Assembly (NCBI GenBank): GCA_023436385.1 | Contig: JAEZJH010000599.1 | Span: 1-8,182, forward strand | Direction: 5' to 3' | From: Pseudomonadota bacterium | GTDB lineage: Bacteria; Myxococcota; Myxococcia; Myxococcales; Vulgatibacteraceae | DNA length: 8,182 nucleotides | Shown: piece by piece, positions 1 through 7,087 of the stretch | Position numbering within the stretch: the stretch's first letter is position 1 | Layout: each line of letters begins with the position of its first letter | Position numbers and translations under genes: made by a program | Notes under the pieces: generated by a model | Seen by the model: the letters and a program-made list of their open reading frames with translations, nothing else | Told to the model about the DNA's origin: nothing | The model's database searches: none

Positions 1-904
<904 letters not shown>

Positions 905-1159
905 GTTCCTCTCCCAATCGTCCGGCCCGTTGCCCGCGGTCTCCACCGGGTGCCCCCACGCACGGAGCCACCCGGAGCCGCCCCCTCCGACATCGCCCCG
1001 GACCTTGGGCATCGGAGGTCACGGGACTGTCAGCGTCGGCCGGCGTGCCGCCTCCCTGGCGGGGGGGCTTGGTGTGGATCGGCTCTCACTCCGGGTCAGG
1101 CCGGGCGTGCTCGTTCCGGTTGCCAAGGTCGTTCCGTGCAGGGCAGAACAGGTGCCGCC
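905..1159. promoter_or_regulatory. Divergent intergenic spacer between desaturase and S9 peptidase genes
   Basis: This 255-bp spacer must contain the promoters of both divergent genes. No convincing pair of -35 and -10 hexamers stands out on either strand. An 8-bp inverted pair (GACCTTGG at 1001-1008, CCAAGGTC at 1123-1130) is too far apart and too short to call. The Shine-Dalgarno sequence for the desaturase is GGGAG at 911-915 on the minus strand. The peptidase has only a weak AGGTG at 1150-1154. No small gene is supported here. Confidence 0.4.
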
Positions 1160-3019
1160 ATGAATCTCCCCCTCCCGATCGTCGTCGTTGCCCTGCTGGC
1201 CGCCGCTCTCCCTGCCGGGGCGGTCCCCCGGCAGGAGAGCGTGCCCCTCGAGCGTTTCCTGCAGATGCGGAGCGCCACCGCCCCGTCTCCGTCCCCCGAC
1301 GGGAAGGACGTGGCCTTCCTCACCAACCTCACCGGCGTGATGGAGGCCTGGCGGGTCCCGTCGGCCGGCGGCTGGCCCTCGCAGCTCAGCTTCACCGGCG
1401 AGACCGTCCGCGGGGTCGCCTGGTCGCCCCGGGGGGATCGGATCGCCTGGTTCGTCGACCGGGGGGGCGACGAGCGGGTGCAGATCTGGGTCTCGAAGCC
1501 CGACGGCTCCTCGCCCCGGCGCCTCTCGACCCAGGACTCCAAGATCTACACCTTCGGCGGCTGGTCTCCCGACGGCGCCAAGATCGTCTGGACCTCGAAC
1601 GAGCGCGACGAGCGGTTCTTCGACCTCTACGAGGTCGACGTCGCCACCGGCCGGGCCAAGTGCGTGAAGCAGGCCGACGAGGTGCTTCGGCCCGGCCGCT
1701 ACAGCCCCGACGGCAAGTGGCTGGCCTACGCCCGGTCGAACACGCTGGACGATCTCGACCTGTATGCGCTGGAGGTCGCCACCGGCCGGACGGTGCATCT
1801 GAATCCCCACGAGAAGCCCGAACACGTCTCCGGGTTCGCCTGGCATCCGGACTCCCGGTCGCTCCTCTTCACCAGCGACCGCGGCCGCGACCGCACCCGC
1901 CTGGTGCGCGTGACCCTGGACCAGCCCAACCGCCTCGAGCCCGTGTACGAGCCGGAGTGGGAGGTGGAGGCGGTGGCCGCCGAGGGGAAGCACCTCGCCG
2001 CGGTGGTCAACGAGGACGGCTACTCGCGCCTGCAACTCCTCGACGCGAAGAGCTTCCGCCCCGTCTCCCGGCCGGCGCTCCCGGACGGCGTGATCTTCGC
2101 CCCGGAGTTCTCCCGGGACGGGAAGCGGCTCTTCTTCGCCTTCACCGGTCCCACCGAGAACGCCGACGTCTACCTGCTCGAGGTGGCCTCGGGGAAGCTC
2201 TCCCGGGTGACCAAGAGCGACACCGCCGGCATCGACCGGGCGACCCTGGTGGCACCGCGGCTCCTCCGGATTCCCGCCCACGACGGCCTGCAGATCCCCG
2301 GCTACCTGTATCTCCCCGCCGGGAAGGGGCCGCACCCGCTGGTGGTGTGGGTCCACGGCGGCCCCGAGTCCCAGGAGCGGCCGCGGTTCAGCGCGGTTTA
2401 TCAGTATCTCCTCTCCCGCGGCCTGGCGATCTACACGCCGAACATCCGGGGCTCCACCGGCTACGGCCACGCCTACCAGGCCGCCGACAACGTCGGGAAG
2501 CGCTGGGACGCGATCCGCGACGTCCGCACCGCCGCCGAGTACCTGGTGGCGCAGGGCATCGCCGCCCAGGGCCGGATCGCCGTCGCCGGCGGCTCCTACG
2601 GCGGCTACATGACCGTGGCCCAGCTGGCGTTCAACCCGGAGACCTTCGCCGCCGGCGTCGACATGGTCGGCATCGTGAACTTCGAGACCTTCCTCGAGGA
2701 GACCCACCCGTTCCGCCGGCCGCTCCGGGAGGCCGAATACGGCTCCCTGGAGCAGGATCGGAAGACCCTCCGGGAGCTGTCTCCGATTCACCGGCTCGAC
2801 GACATCCGGGCCCCGCTGATGGTCATCCACGGGGTCAACGACATGCGGGTGCCAGTCAACGAGGCCCGGCAGGTGGTGCAGAACCTGGAGCGCCGCGGGG
2901 TGAAGGTCGAGGCGCTCTACTTCCCCGACGAGGGCCACGGGCTCTCGAAGCTCCCCAACCGCATCCACGGCTACGCGCGGATGGCGGACTTCCTGCTCGA
3001 GCAGCTGCGGGCGCGGTAG
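1160..3019 (+). CDS. Exported S9-family serine peptidase (prolyl oligopeptidase/acylaminoacyl-peptidase type)
   Basis: The 619-residue product is a two-domain serine peptidase, expected to cleave short peptides entering through its propeller. The N-terminus (1-21) is a hydrophobic signal peptide with a plausible cleavage after AGA, so the enzyme should act in the periplasm or outside the cell. At least six PD40/TolB-like propeller motifs follow between about 40 and 330, for example WSPRGDRIAW, WSPDGAKIVW and YSPDGKWLAY. The C-terminal alpha/beta-hydrolase domain has the oxyanion HGG at 399-401, nucleophile Ser479 in GGSYGGYM, Asp561 in VNDMRVP and His593 in DEGHG, so the triad is complete. 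Length matches the S9C-like subgroup. The ATG at 1160 was chosen because it opens directly into the signal peptide; the frame stays open far upstream only because of GC content and overlaps the desaturase gene. The ribosome binding site is weak (AGGTG, 1150-1154). It appears monocistronic, ending at a strong hairpin. Exact peptide specificity is unknown. Confidence 0.95.
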   Translation: MNLPLPIVVVALLAAALPAGAVPRQESVPLERFLQMRSATAPSPSPDGKDVAFLTNLTGVMEAWRVPSAGGWPSQLSFTGETVRGVAWSPRGDRIAWFVDRGGDERVQIWVSKPDGSSPRRLSTQDSKIYTFGGWSPDGAKIVWTSNERDERFFDLYEVDVATGRAKCVKQADEVLRPGRYSPDGKWLAYARSNTLDDLDLYALEVATGRTVHLNPHEKPEHVSGFAWHPDSRSLLFTSDRGRDRTRLVRVTLDQPNRLEPVYEPEWEVEAVAAEGKHLAAVVNEDGYSRLQLLDAKSFRPVSRPALPDGVIFAPEFSRDGKRLFFAFTGPTENADVYLLEVASGKLSRVTKSDTAGIDRATLVAPRLLRIPAHDGLQIPGYLYLPAGKGPHPLVVWVHGGPESQERPRFSAVYQYLLSRGLAIYTPNIRGSTGYGHAYQAADNVGKRWDAIRDVRTAAEYLVAQGIAAQGRIAVAGGSYGGYMTVAQLAFNPETFAAGVDMVGIVNFETFLEETHPFRRPLREAEYGSLEQDRKTLRELSPIHRLDDIRAPLMVIHGVNDMRVPVNEARQVVQNLERRGVKVEALYFPDEGHGLSKLPNRIHGYARMADFLLEQLRAR

Positions 3020-3026
3020 ACGCCGC

Positions 3027-3052
3027 CGGGGGCCCGGGAACCCGGGCCCCCG
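3027..3052. terminator. GC-rich hairpin between convergent genes, probable bidirectional terminator
   Basis: The arms 3027-3038 and 3041-3052 are perfectly complementary over 12 bp (core GGGGGCCCGGG / CCCGGGCCCCC) around an AA centre; the innermost pairs must open to form the loop. It begins 7 nt after the peptidase stop and ends 7 nt before the stop of the convergent minus-strand gene, so it can serve transcripts from both sides. There is no T-tract on either strand, so it departs from the textbook intrinsic terminator. It may act together with Rho or simply as a 3' end stabiliser. Confidence 0.65.
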
Positions 3053-3059
3053 CGCGAAT

Positions 3060-3635
3060 TCAGCAGCGAACCCGGTACGCCGCCACCAGCATCCGCGGCG
3101 CCAGGTACCAGTTGGCCCCGGGCTTCACGTCGCGATCGAAGAGGACCTCGCGGGTCGCCCGGGTGTCCGGGGTGAGCGCCTTCTCCGCCCGGAGGAGGAG
3201 CTCCGCCGCCGAGCCGGCGCGCGGTCCGTCCTCCACCTCGACGCCGGCGCTGACGGTGGCGAGGAGGACCAGCCCCTCGCCGTGGGCGGCGATCCGCTGC
3301 TCGTCCATCGAGGCCGACTCGAACAGCTTCCCGGCGTTGTGGTTGTCCCAGATCAGCTTGGTCACGACCAAGACCACCGGGCCGCCCTCGCCCGGGCGAT
3401 CGCCGTGGTAGAGGGCGAGATCCACGTGGCCGCCGTTGGGGAGCGGGTACTCCCGCTGCGCGGTGTAGTCGGGCCACGGGTACTGCCGCGAGAAGGCGTA
3501 GGCCAGCTCCCAGTTCAGCCACCCCTCGAAGCTCGCGTAGCTGTCCGCCATGAACAGGAGCCGGGAGCGGACCTCCGGGCTCTCCAGGTGCTCGCGGGCG
3601 ATGCGGACGAAATCGGTTCCGAGATCGATCCTCAT
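3060..3635 (-). CDS. Hypothetical cytoplasmic protein, possibly a degenerate PD-(D/E)XK-like fold
   Basis: The product of 191 residues is not one I recognise. It has no signal peptide and no membrane segment. The ATG at 3635 is chosen because a strong GGAGG (3643-3647, minus strand) lies 7 nt upstream. An in-frame ATG at 3734 would prepend 33 Gly/Pro-rich residues translated across two hairpins and is unlikely. In the middle, HVDLALY (70-76) is followed by a hydrophobic strand ending VVTK (90-93) and then a helix with DEQRI (111-115). Together with an acidic helix containing E43, this resembles the spacing of restriction-endonuclease-like folds, but the glutamate of E-x-K is replaced by valine, so catalysis is doubtful. 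The gene lies 99 nt downstream of the lipoprotein gene in the same orientation and may be cotranscribed, although hairpins intervene. Existence as a gene is likely; function is unknown. Confidence 0.75.
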   Translation of the reverse strand: MRIDLGTDFVRIAREHLESPEVRSRLLFMADSYASFEGWLNWELAYAFSRQYPWPDYTAQREYPLPNGGHVDLALYHGDRPGEGGPVVLVVTKLIWDNHNAGKLFESASMDEQRIAAHGEGLVLLATVSAGVEVEDGPRAGSAAELLLRAEKALTPDTRATREVLFDRDVKPGANWYLAPRMLVAAYRVRC

Positions 3636-3690
3636 GTTCCCCCCTCCGACGGCCACCGGGTTGGACGGCGCCTCGAGCGTACCACCCCCC

Positions 3691-3730
3691 CCGGCGCCCG
3701 GGGGCGGCGCCGGCGTCCCACGGTGGGACG
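3691..3730. repeat. Two adjacent inverted repeats (hairpins) between lipoprotein and hypothetical gene
   Basis: The first inverted repeat has 8-bp arms CCGGCGCC (3691-3698) and GGCGCCGG (3706-3713) around a 7-nt loop. The second, immediately adjacent, has arms CGTCCCAC (3714-3721) and GTGGGACG (3723-3730) around a single centre base. The latter begins 4 nt after the lipoprotein stop codon in the direction of transcription. A run of eight C residues (3685-3692) overlaps the outer edge. The pair may terminate or attenuate transcription from the lipoprotein gene, or the near-perfect second palindrome may be a protein binding site. There is no T-tract. Confidence 0.5.
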
Positions 3731-3734
3731 GCAT

Positions 3735-4325
3735 TCACCGGACGGGCGGTGGGCCGAAGAGGAATCCCAGCCCGGCGAAGCCGTACCCGTCGTCGAGGTC
3801 GGGTTCGCGGCCGAGGGGCGTGAGCCATTGCACCGATGGTTGAACGGCGAAGCCATCGGTCACCCAGAGAGCCACGCCGGCGCCGGTCCCCAGGTAGCGG
3901 AAGTCGGTGTCGGGGACGCCGACCATCGGAGAGGTGGCGAGCGTCAGGGTTGCCCAGGAAGCGACGTCGAGGTCGAAGAGGAGCGGCAGATTGAGGAAGG
4001 TGCCAGAGAAATCCGGCCACGCGGTCAAGGTGGGCTCGACCGCCAGGGCGACGTCGTCGGTCCGGAGGAGGGCCAGCTTCACGTCGACGGTGGGTCCGAA
4101 ATCCCGGAACCCGACCCCGACCTCCGCGCCGTCGGCAAGGCCGTGCCGGTACTCGTAGGACCAGGACGGCCAGAGGAAGCCGTCGAGGTTGGCCAGCCCG
4201 AGGCCCGCCTGGTGCCGGGTCTCCCCGGACGCGAGGGTACGGGCGGTTCCGAGGGGCGTGAACACGCAACCCGGGAGCGAGAGGAGCGCGAGCGCCAGGA
4301 GGGAGAGGGAACGCAGGCGGTTCAT
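3735..4325 (-). CDS. Small lipoprotein with beta-rich, barrel-like body
   Basis: The 196-residue product starts with a type II signal peptide: MNRLRSL, a hydrophobic core LLALALLSL, then the lipobox LPGC with the acylated cysteine at position 20. The mature part is rich in alternating polar and hydrophobic stretches and glycine (for example EVGVGFRDFG and AGVALWVTDG), with many aromatic residues. This suggests beta strands of an outer-membrane barrel or lipocalin-like fold. I cannot assign a named family. The ATG at 4325 gives the canonical signal peptide directly; the Shine-Dalgarno sequence is poor (GGGA close to the start). A candidate promoter lies at 4360-4388. The unrecognised gene at 3060-3635 lies downstream in the same direction. 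The location should be the periplasmic face of a membrane. Its role is unknown; confidence in the lipoprotein call is high, in the fold moderate. Confidence 0.85.
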   Translation of the reverse strand: MNRLRSLSLLALALLSLPGCVFTPLGTARTLASGETRHQAGLGLANLDGFLWPSWSYEYRHGLADGAEVGVGFRDFGPTVDVKLALLRTDDVALAVEPTLTAWPDFSGTFLNLPLLFDLDVASWATLTLATSPMVGVPDTDFRYLGTGAGVALWVTDGFAVQPSVQWLTPLGREPDLDDGYGFAGLGFLFGPPPVR

Positions 4326-4359
4326 ATCCCGAGCGTAGCCCGGCTGGCCCGTCGGACGG

Positions 4360-4388
4360 CGTATACAGGCACCCGGCTCGCCTGTTCA
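4360..4388 (-). promoter_or_regulatory. Candidate sigma-70-type promoter for the lipoprotein gene
   Basis: On the minus strand TGAACA (4383-4388) matches TTGACA at 4 of 6 positions. TATACG (4360-4365) matches TATAAT at 4 of 6 positions. The spacing is exactly 17 bp. Transcription would start around 4353, giving a leader of about 28 nt before the ATG at 4325. This is pattern matching in GC-rich DNA, so it is plausible rather than secure. Confidence 0.4.
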
Positions 4389-4668
4389 CGGCCCGGCGGA
4401 TGTCTCCACCCGCCGCGACGCCCGACCGGACTCCGGGCCGGCGCCGCGAGGGAGGCTGGAGGCGGGATCCGGAGACGTGGCGGCCGCGCTTCCTGGAGCG
4501 GGCTCCGCAGGCGCGCCCGTCGGGCCCGCGACAGGGAACCCCCCGGCTCTTCGGCAAAACCGCTTTCCTTCCGCGGCTCTCGTGGGTAGGAAAGGGCCTC
4601 TTTCGCGGCCCGCCGGCACCGTGCGGCGGCCCGTCCCGCGGCTCCCGGCCCGTTCGCCCGGCGCCGCC

Positions 4669-4673
4669 GGAGG
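4669..4673 (+). promoter_or_regulatory. Ribosome binding site of the DUF2760 gene
   Basis: A perfect GGAGG lies 6 nt upstream of the ATG at 4680. It fixes the start of the first gene of the chaperone operon, and the protein begins with the hydrophobic segment. Confidence 0.8.
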
Positions 4674-4679
4674 AACTCC

Positions 4680-5255
4680 ATGGAAACCGTCCGGCTGGGA
4701 TTTTTCGCCCGCCTCTGGCTCGCGCTCTGGCTCCCCTGGAAGATCCTCTTCGACGGCTTCGCCGCCGCGCGGGTCGAGGAGGCGGCGGAGGGCCAGCCCG
4801 CGCTGCCGCCCGGCGAGCCGGAGCGCCCCCGCCTCGAGGCGGTGAAGCCCGCGGGACCGCTGGCGCCGGTGGAGCCCGATCCGGCCCCGGCGCTCCACTT
4901 CCTCGCCATCCTCCAGCGCGACGGCCGCTTCCTCGACTTCCTCCAGGAGGACCTCGGCGCCTACGACGACGCGCAGGTCGGCGCCGCCGCTCGCGCGGTG
5001 CACGAGGGCTGCAAGAAGGCCATCGTCCCCTACGTGAAGCTCGAGCCGGTGCGGACGGAGGCGGAGGGGACCACGGTGACGATCGAGGCCGGCTTCGACC
5101 CGGCGAGGGTCCGCCTCACCGGCACCGTGGTGGGCACGCCGCCGTTCCGCGGGCGCCTGGCGCATCCCGGCTCGCGGGCCGCGGAGGTGAAGCTCCCGCC
5201 GGTGCCGCCGGGCGCCGACCCGACCATCCTCCAGCCGGCGGAGGTGGAGCTGTGA
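4680..5255 (+). CDS. DUF2760 domain protein with hydrophobic N-terminus
   Basis: The 191-residue product consists of a hydrophobic or amphipathic N-terminal stretch (about 7-27, rich in Phe, Leu and Trp), a Pro/Glu/Ala-rich linker (about 32-70) and a compact C-terminal domain (about 72-191). Landmarks of the C-terminal domain are LQRDGRFLDFLQED, the AVHEGCKK segment, the beta-rich EAGFDPARVRLTG and the closing ILQPAEVEL. From memory these match the uncharacterised DUF2760 family (Pfam), which is often found next to Hsp70-like genes. No enzymatic motif is evident. The start is set by a GGAGG 6 nt upstream. Its stop overlaps the start of the first Hsp70 gene in a GTGA, so the two are translationally coupled and probably work together. 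The N-terminal segment could anchor the protein, and with it a chaperone, at the inner membrane; that is inference. Family call is good, function unknown. Confidence 0.88.
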   Translation: METVRLGFFARLWLALWLPWKILFDGFAAARVEEAAEGQPALPPGEPERPRLEAVKPAGPLAPVEPDPAPALHFLAILQRDGRFLDFLQEDLGAYDDAQVGAAARAVHEGCKKAIVPYVKLEPVRTEAEGTTVTIEAGFDPARVRLTGTVVGTPPFRGRLAHPGSRAAEVKLPPVPPGADPTILQPAEVEL

Positions 5256-7084
5256 GCGACCGCTTCACCGTCGGCATCGACCTGGGCACCACCAACTGCG
5301 CCCTCGCCTACGTGCCCGGGGAGGATCGGCCCGGGGAGCCGGCGCGACCGGAGCGGCTCGACGTGCCGCAGGTGACCCACGCCGGCGAGGTGGGGATCCG
5401 TCCGCTCCTTCCCTCCTTCCTCTACCTGCCCCACGAGCAGGAGCTGCCCAAGGGATCCCTGGCGCTCCCCTGGGATCCGGCCCGGACCTACGCCGTCGGC
5501 GCCTTCGCCCGGGAGCAGGGCGCCAACGTCCCCGCCCGCCTGGTCTCGTCGGCCAAGAGCTGGCTCTCGTACGCGGGCGTGGACCGCCGCTCGGAGCTGC
5601 TCCCCTTTGGCGCGCCCGACGAGGTCCCCCGGATCTCGCCGGTCACCGCCTCCGCCCGCTACCTCGCCCACCTCCGGGAGGCCTGGGACGCGCAGCATCC
5701 CGACGCGCCGCTGGCCGATCAGGACCTGGTGATCACCGTCCCCGCCTCCTTCGACGCGGTGGCCCGGGAGCTGACCGTGGAGGCGGCGACCCAGGCCGGC
5801 CTGGCGGAGCGGCTGACGCTGCTGGAGGAGCCGCAGGCGGCGCTCTACGCCTGGGTGGCCGGCGCCGGCGAGGAGTGGCGGAAGCAGGTCGAGGTCGGGG
5901 ACCTGATCCTGGTCTGCGATCTGGGCGGCGGGACCACCGACTTCTCGCTGATCGCCGTGCTGGAGGAGGAGGGGAACCTGGTCCTCCACCGGGTCGCGGT
6001 CGGGGATCACATCCTCCTCGGCGGCGACAACATGGATCTCACGCTCGCCTACGCGGTGAAGGCGAAGCTGGAGCGGTCCGGCAAGTCGCTCGACGACTGG
6101 CAGCTCCGGGCCCTCACCCACGGCTGCCGGGTGGCGAAGGAGGCGCTCTACGCCGACCCGACGCTGCCCGCGGCGCCGCTGGTGATTCCGGGGCGCGGCG
6201 CCAAGCTGATCGGCGGCGCGATCCGCACCGAGCTGACCCGCGCCGAGTTGGACGCCACCCTCACCGACGGCTTCTTCCCGGAGGTGGACGCCAAGGCCCG
6301 GCCCCAGACGCCGCGGCGCCTCGGCCTCACCAGCCTGGGCCTGCCCTACGCGGCGGACCCCGGGGTCACCCGGCACCTCGCCGCGTTCCTCGGCCGCACC
6401 ACCGGCGCCGCCTCGCTCCCCGAGGGCGTCCACGTGGAGGGCCGGGCCTTCCTGCACCCGACCGCGCTGCTCTTCAACGGCGGCGTCACCAAGGCCACCG
6501 TGCTCCGGCAGCGGATCGTCGACGTCCTCGACCGCTGGCTCCTCGCCGATGGCGGCAAGCCGGTCCGGGTCCTCGAGAACGCCGACCCCGATCTCGCCGT
6601 CTCCCACGGCGCCGCCTACTACGGCGCGGTGCGGAAGGGCCGGGGGATCCGCATCCGCGGCGGCGCCGCCCGGGCCTACTACGTGGGGATCGAGCGGGCG
6701 GAGCTGGCGGTGCCGGGGATCCCGCCCCGGGTCGACGCGGTCTGCGTGGCGCCCTTCGGGATGGAGGAGGGGAGCGAGGTCGAGCTGCACCGGGAGCTGG
6801 GGCTGGTCCTGGGCGAGCCCACCGCTTTCCGCTTCTTCGCCTCGTCGGAGCGCCGCGAGGACCCGGTGGGCGCGGAGGTCGACCCGGTCTCCGGCCTCGA
6901 CGAGCTGCCGGAGATCGAGACCACGCTCGAGGGCGCGGAGGGCGAGACCGGCAACGTGGTTCCGGTGCGGCTCCACGCCCGCTACACCGAGATCGGCACC
7001 CTGGAGCTCTCCGCGGTGGAGCCGAAGACCGGCCGCCGCTGGAAGCTCACCTACAACCTCCGGGCGGCGGAGAGCGCTCCCTAA
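5252..7084 (+). CDS. Hsp70-family (DnaK-like) chaperone ATPase, first of a tandem pair
   Basis: The 610-residue product is an actin-fold ATPase of the Hsp70 superfamily. Phosphate-1 is IDLGTTN with D10 and T13-T14. K102 in SSAKSWL fits DnaK K70, E193 in LEEPQAA fits DnaK E171, phosphate-2 is DLGGGTTD at 223-230, and the adenosine motif is FNGG at 408-411. The ATPase domain extends to about residue 465, longer than the roughly 385 residues in DnaK. A beta-rich C-terminal domain of about 140 residues follows and ends in a strand segment GTLELSAVEPKTGRRWK like the end of the DnaK substrate-binding beta domain. No helical lid and no EEVD-like tail follow. The GTG start at 5252 has a GGAGG 7 nt upstream and overlaps the DUF2760 stop by 4 nt. 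It is not dnaK itself, since it lacks the lid and dnaJ/grpE neighbours. It probably acts on a restricted client set; ATPase activity is expected, clients are unknown. Confidence 0.93.
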   Translation: MSDRFTVGIDLGTTNCALAYVPGEDRPGEPARPERLDVPQVTHAGEVGIRPLLPSFLYLPHEQELPKGSLALPWDPARTYAVGAFAREQGANVPARLVSSAKSWLSYAGVDRRSELLPFGAPDEVPRISPVTASARYLAHLREAWDAQHPDAPLADQDLVITVPASFDAVARELTVEAATQAGLAERLTLLEEPQAALYAWVAGAGEEWRKQVEVGDLILVCDLGGGTTDFSLIAVLEEEGNLVLHRVAVGDHILLGGDNMDLTLAYAVKAKLERSGKSLDDWQLRALTHGCRVAKEALYADPTLPAAPLVIPGRGAKLIGGAIRTELTRAELDATLTDGFFPEVDAKARPQTPRRLGLTSLGLPYAADPGVTRHLAAFLGRTTGAASLPEGVHVEGRAFLHPTALLFNGGVTKATVLRQRIVDVLDRWLLADGGKPVRVLENADPDLAVSHGAAYYGAVRKGRGIRIRGGAARAYYVGIERAELAVPGIPPRVDAVCVAPFGMEEGSEVELHRELGLVLGEPTAFRFFASSERREDPVGAEVDPVSGLDELPEIETTLEGAEGETGNVVPVRLHARYTEIGTLELSAVEPKTGRRWKLTYNLRAAESAP

Positions 7085-7087
7085 ACG

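Larger units (their letters stand above)
4326..4679. promoter_or_regulatory. Divergent intergenic region upstream of lipoprotein gene and DUF2760-Hsp70 operon
   Basis: This 354-bp region has no supported gene; the open frames crossing it are compositional. It holds a candidate minus-strand promoter (4360-4388), a spaced inverted repeat CTTTCCT (4563-4569) / AGGAAAG (4588-4594), and a repeated 9-mer CCGCGGCTC at 4571-4579 and 4636-4644. The section 4550-4610 is somewhat richer in A and T than its surroundings, which fits a promoter for the plus-strand operon, but no good sigma-70 hexamers were found there. No CIRCE element and no sigma-32-like motif was seen, so nothing ties this chaperone operon to a standard heat-shock control. 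Confidence 0.5.

Noticed and set aside
905..1012. Alternative desaturase starts at ATG 1012 or GTG 946
   Set aside because: Neither has a convincing ribosome binding site and both add a Pro/Gly-rich stretch unlike the family N-terminus. The GTG at 904 has GGGAG at good spacing.
1001..1130. Inverted pair GACCTTGG / CCAAGGTC in the divergent spacer
   Set aside because: An 8-bp pair separated by over 100 bp is expected about as often by chance in a spacer of this size.
1019..2968. Minus-strand open frame (649 codons) antisense to the S9 peptidase gene
   Set aside because: Same compositional effect. The plus-strand frame has a signal peptide, propeller motifs and an intact catalytic triad, while this frame has no recognisable feature.
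3282..4589. Plus-strand open frame of 435 codons
   Set aside because: It is antisense to the lipoprotein and the hypothetical gene, compositionally biased, and without domain or ribosome binding site.
4615..4635. Possible sigma-54 promoter (GGCAC near GC) upstream of the DUF2760 gene
   Set aside because: The GG-N10-GC spacing does not fit properly and the -12 element TTGC is absent.
4400..5251. In-frame upstream extension of the first Hsp70
   Set aside because: It overlaps the DUF2760 gene in another frame and is Arg/Gly/Pro low-complexity. The GTG at 5252 has a well-placed GGAGG and gives the normal Hsp70 N-terminus.
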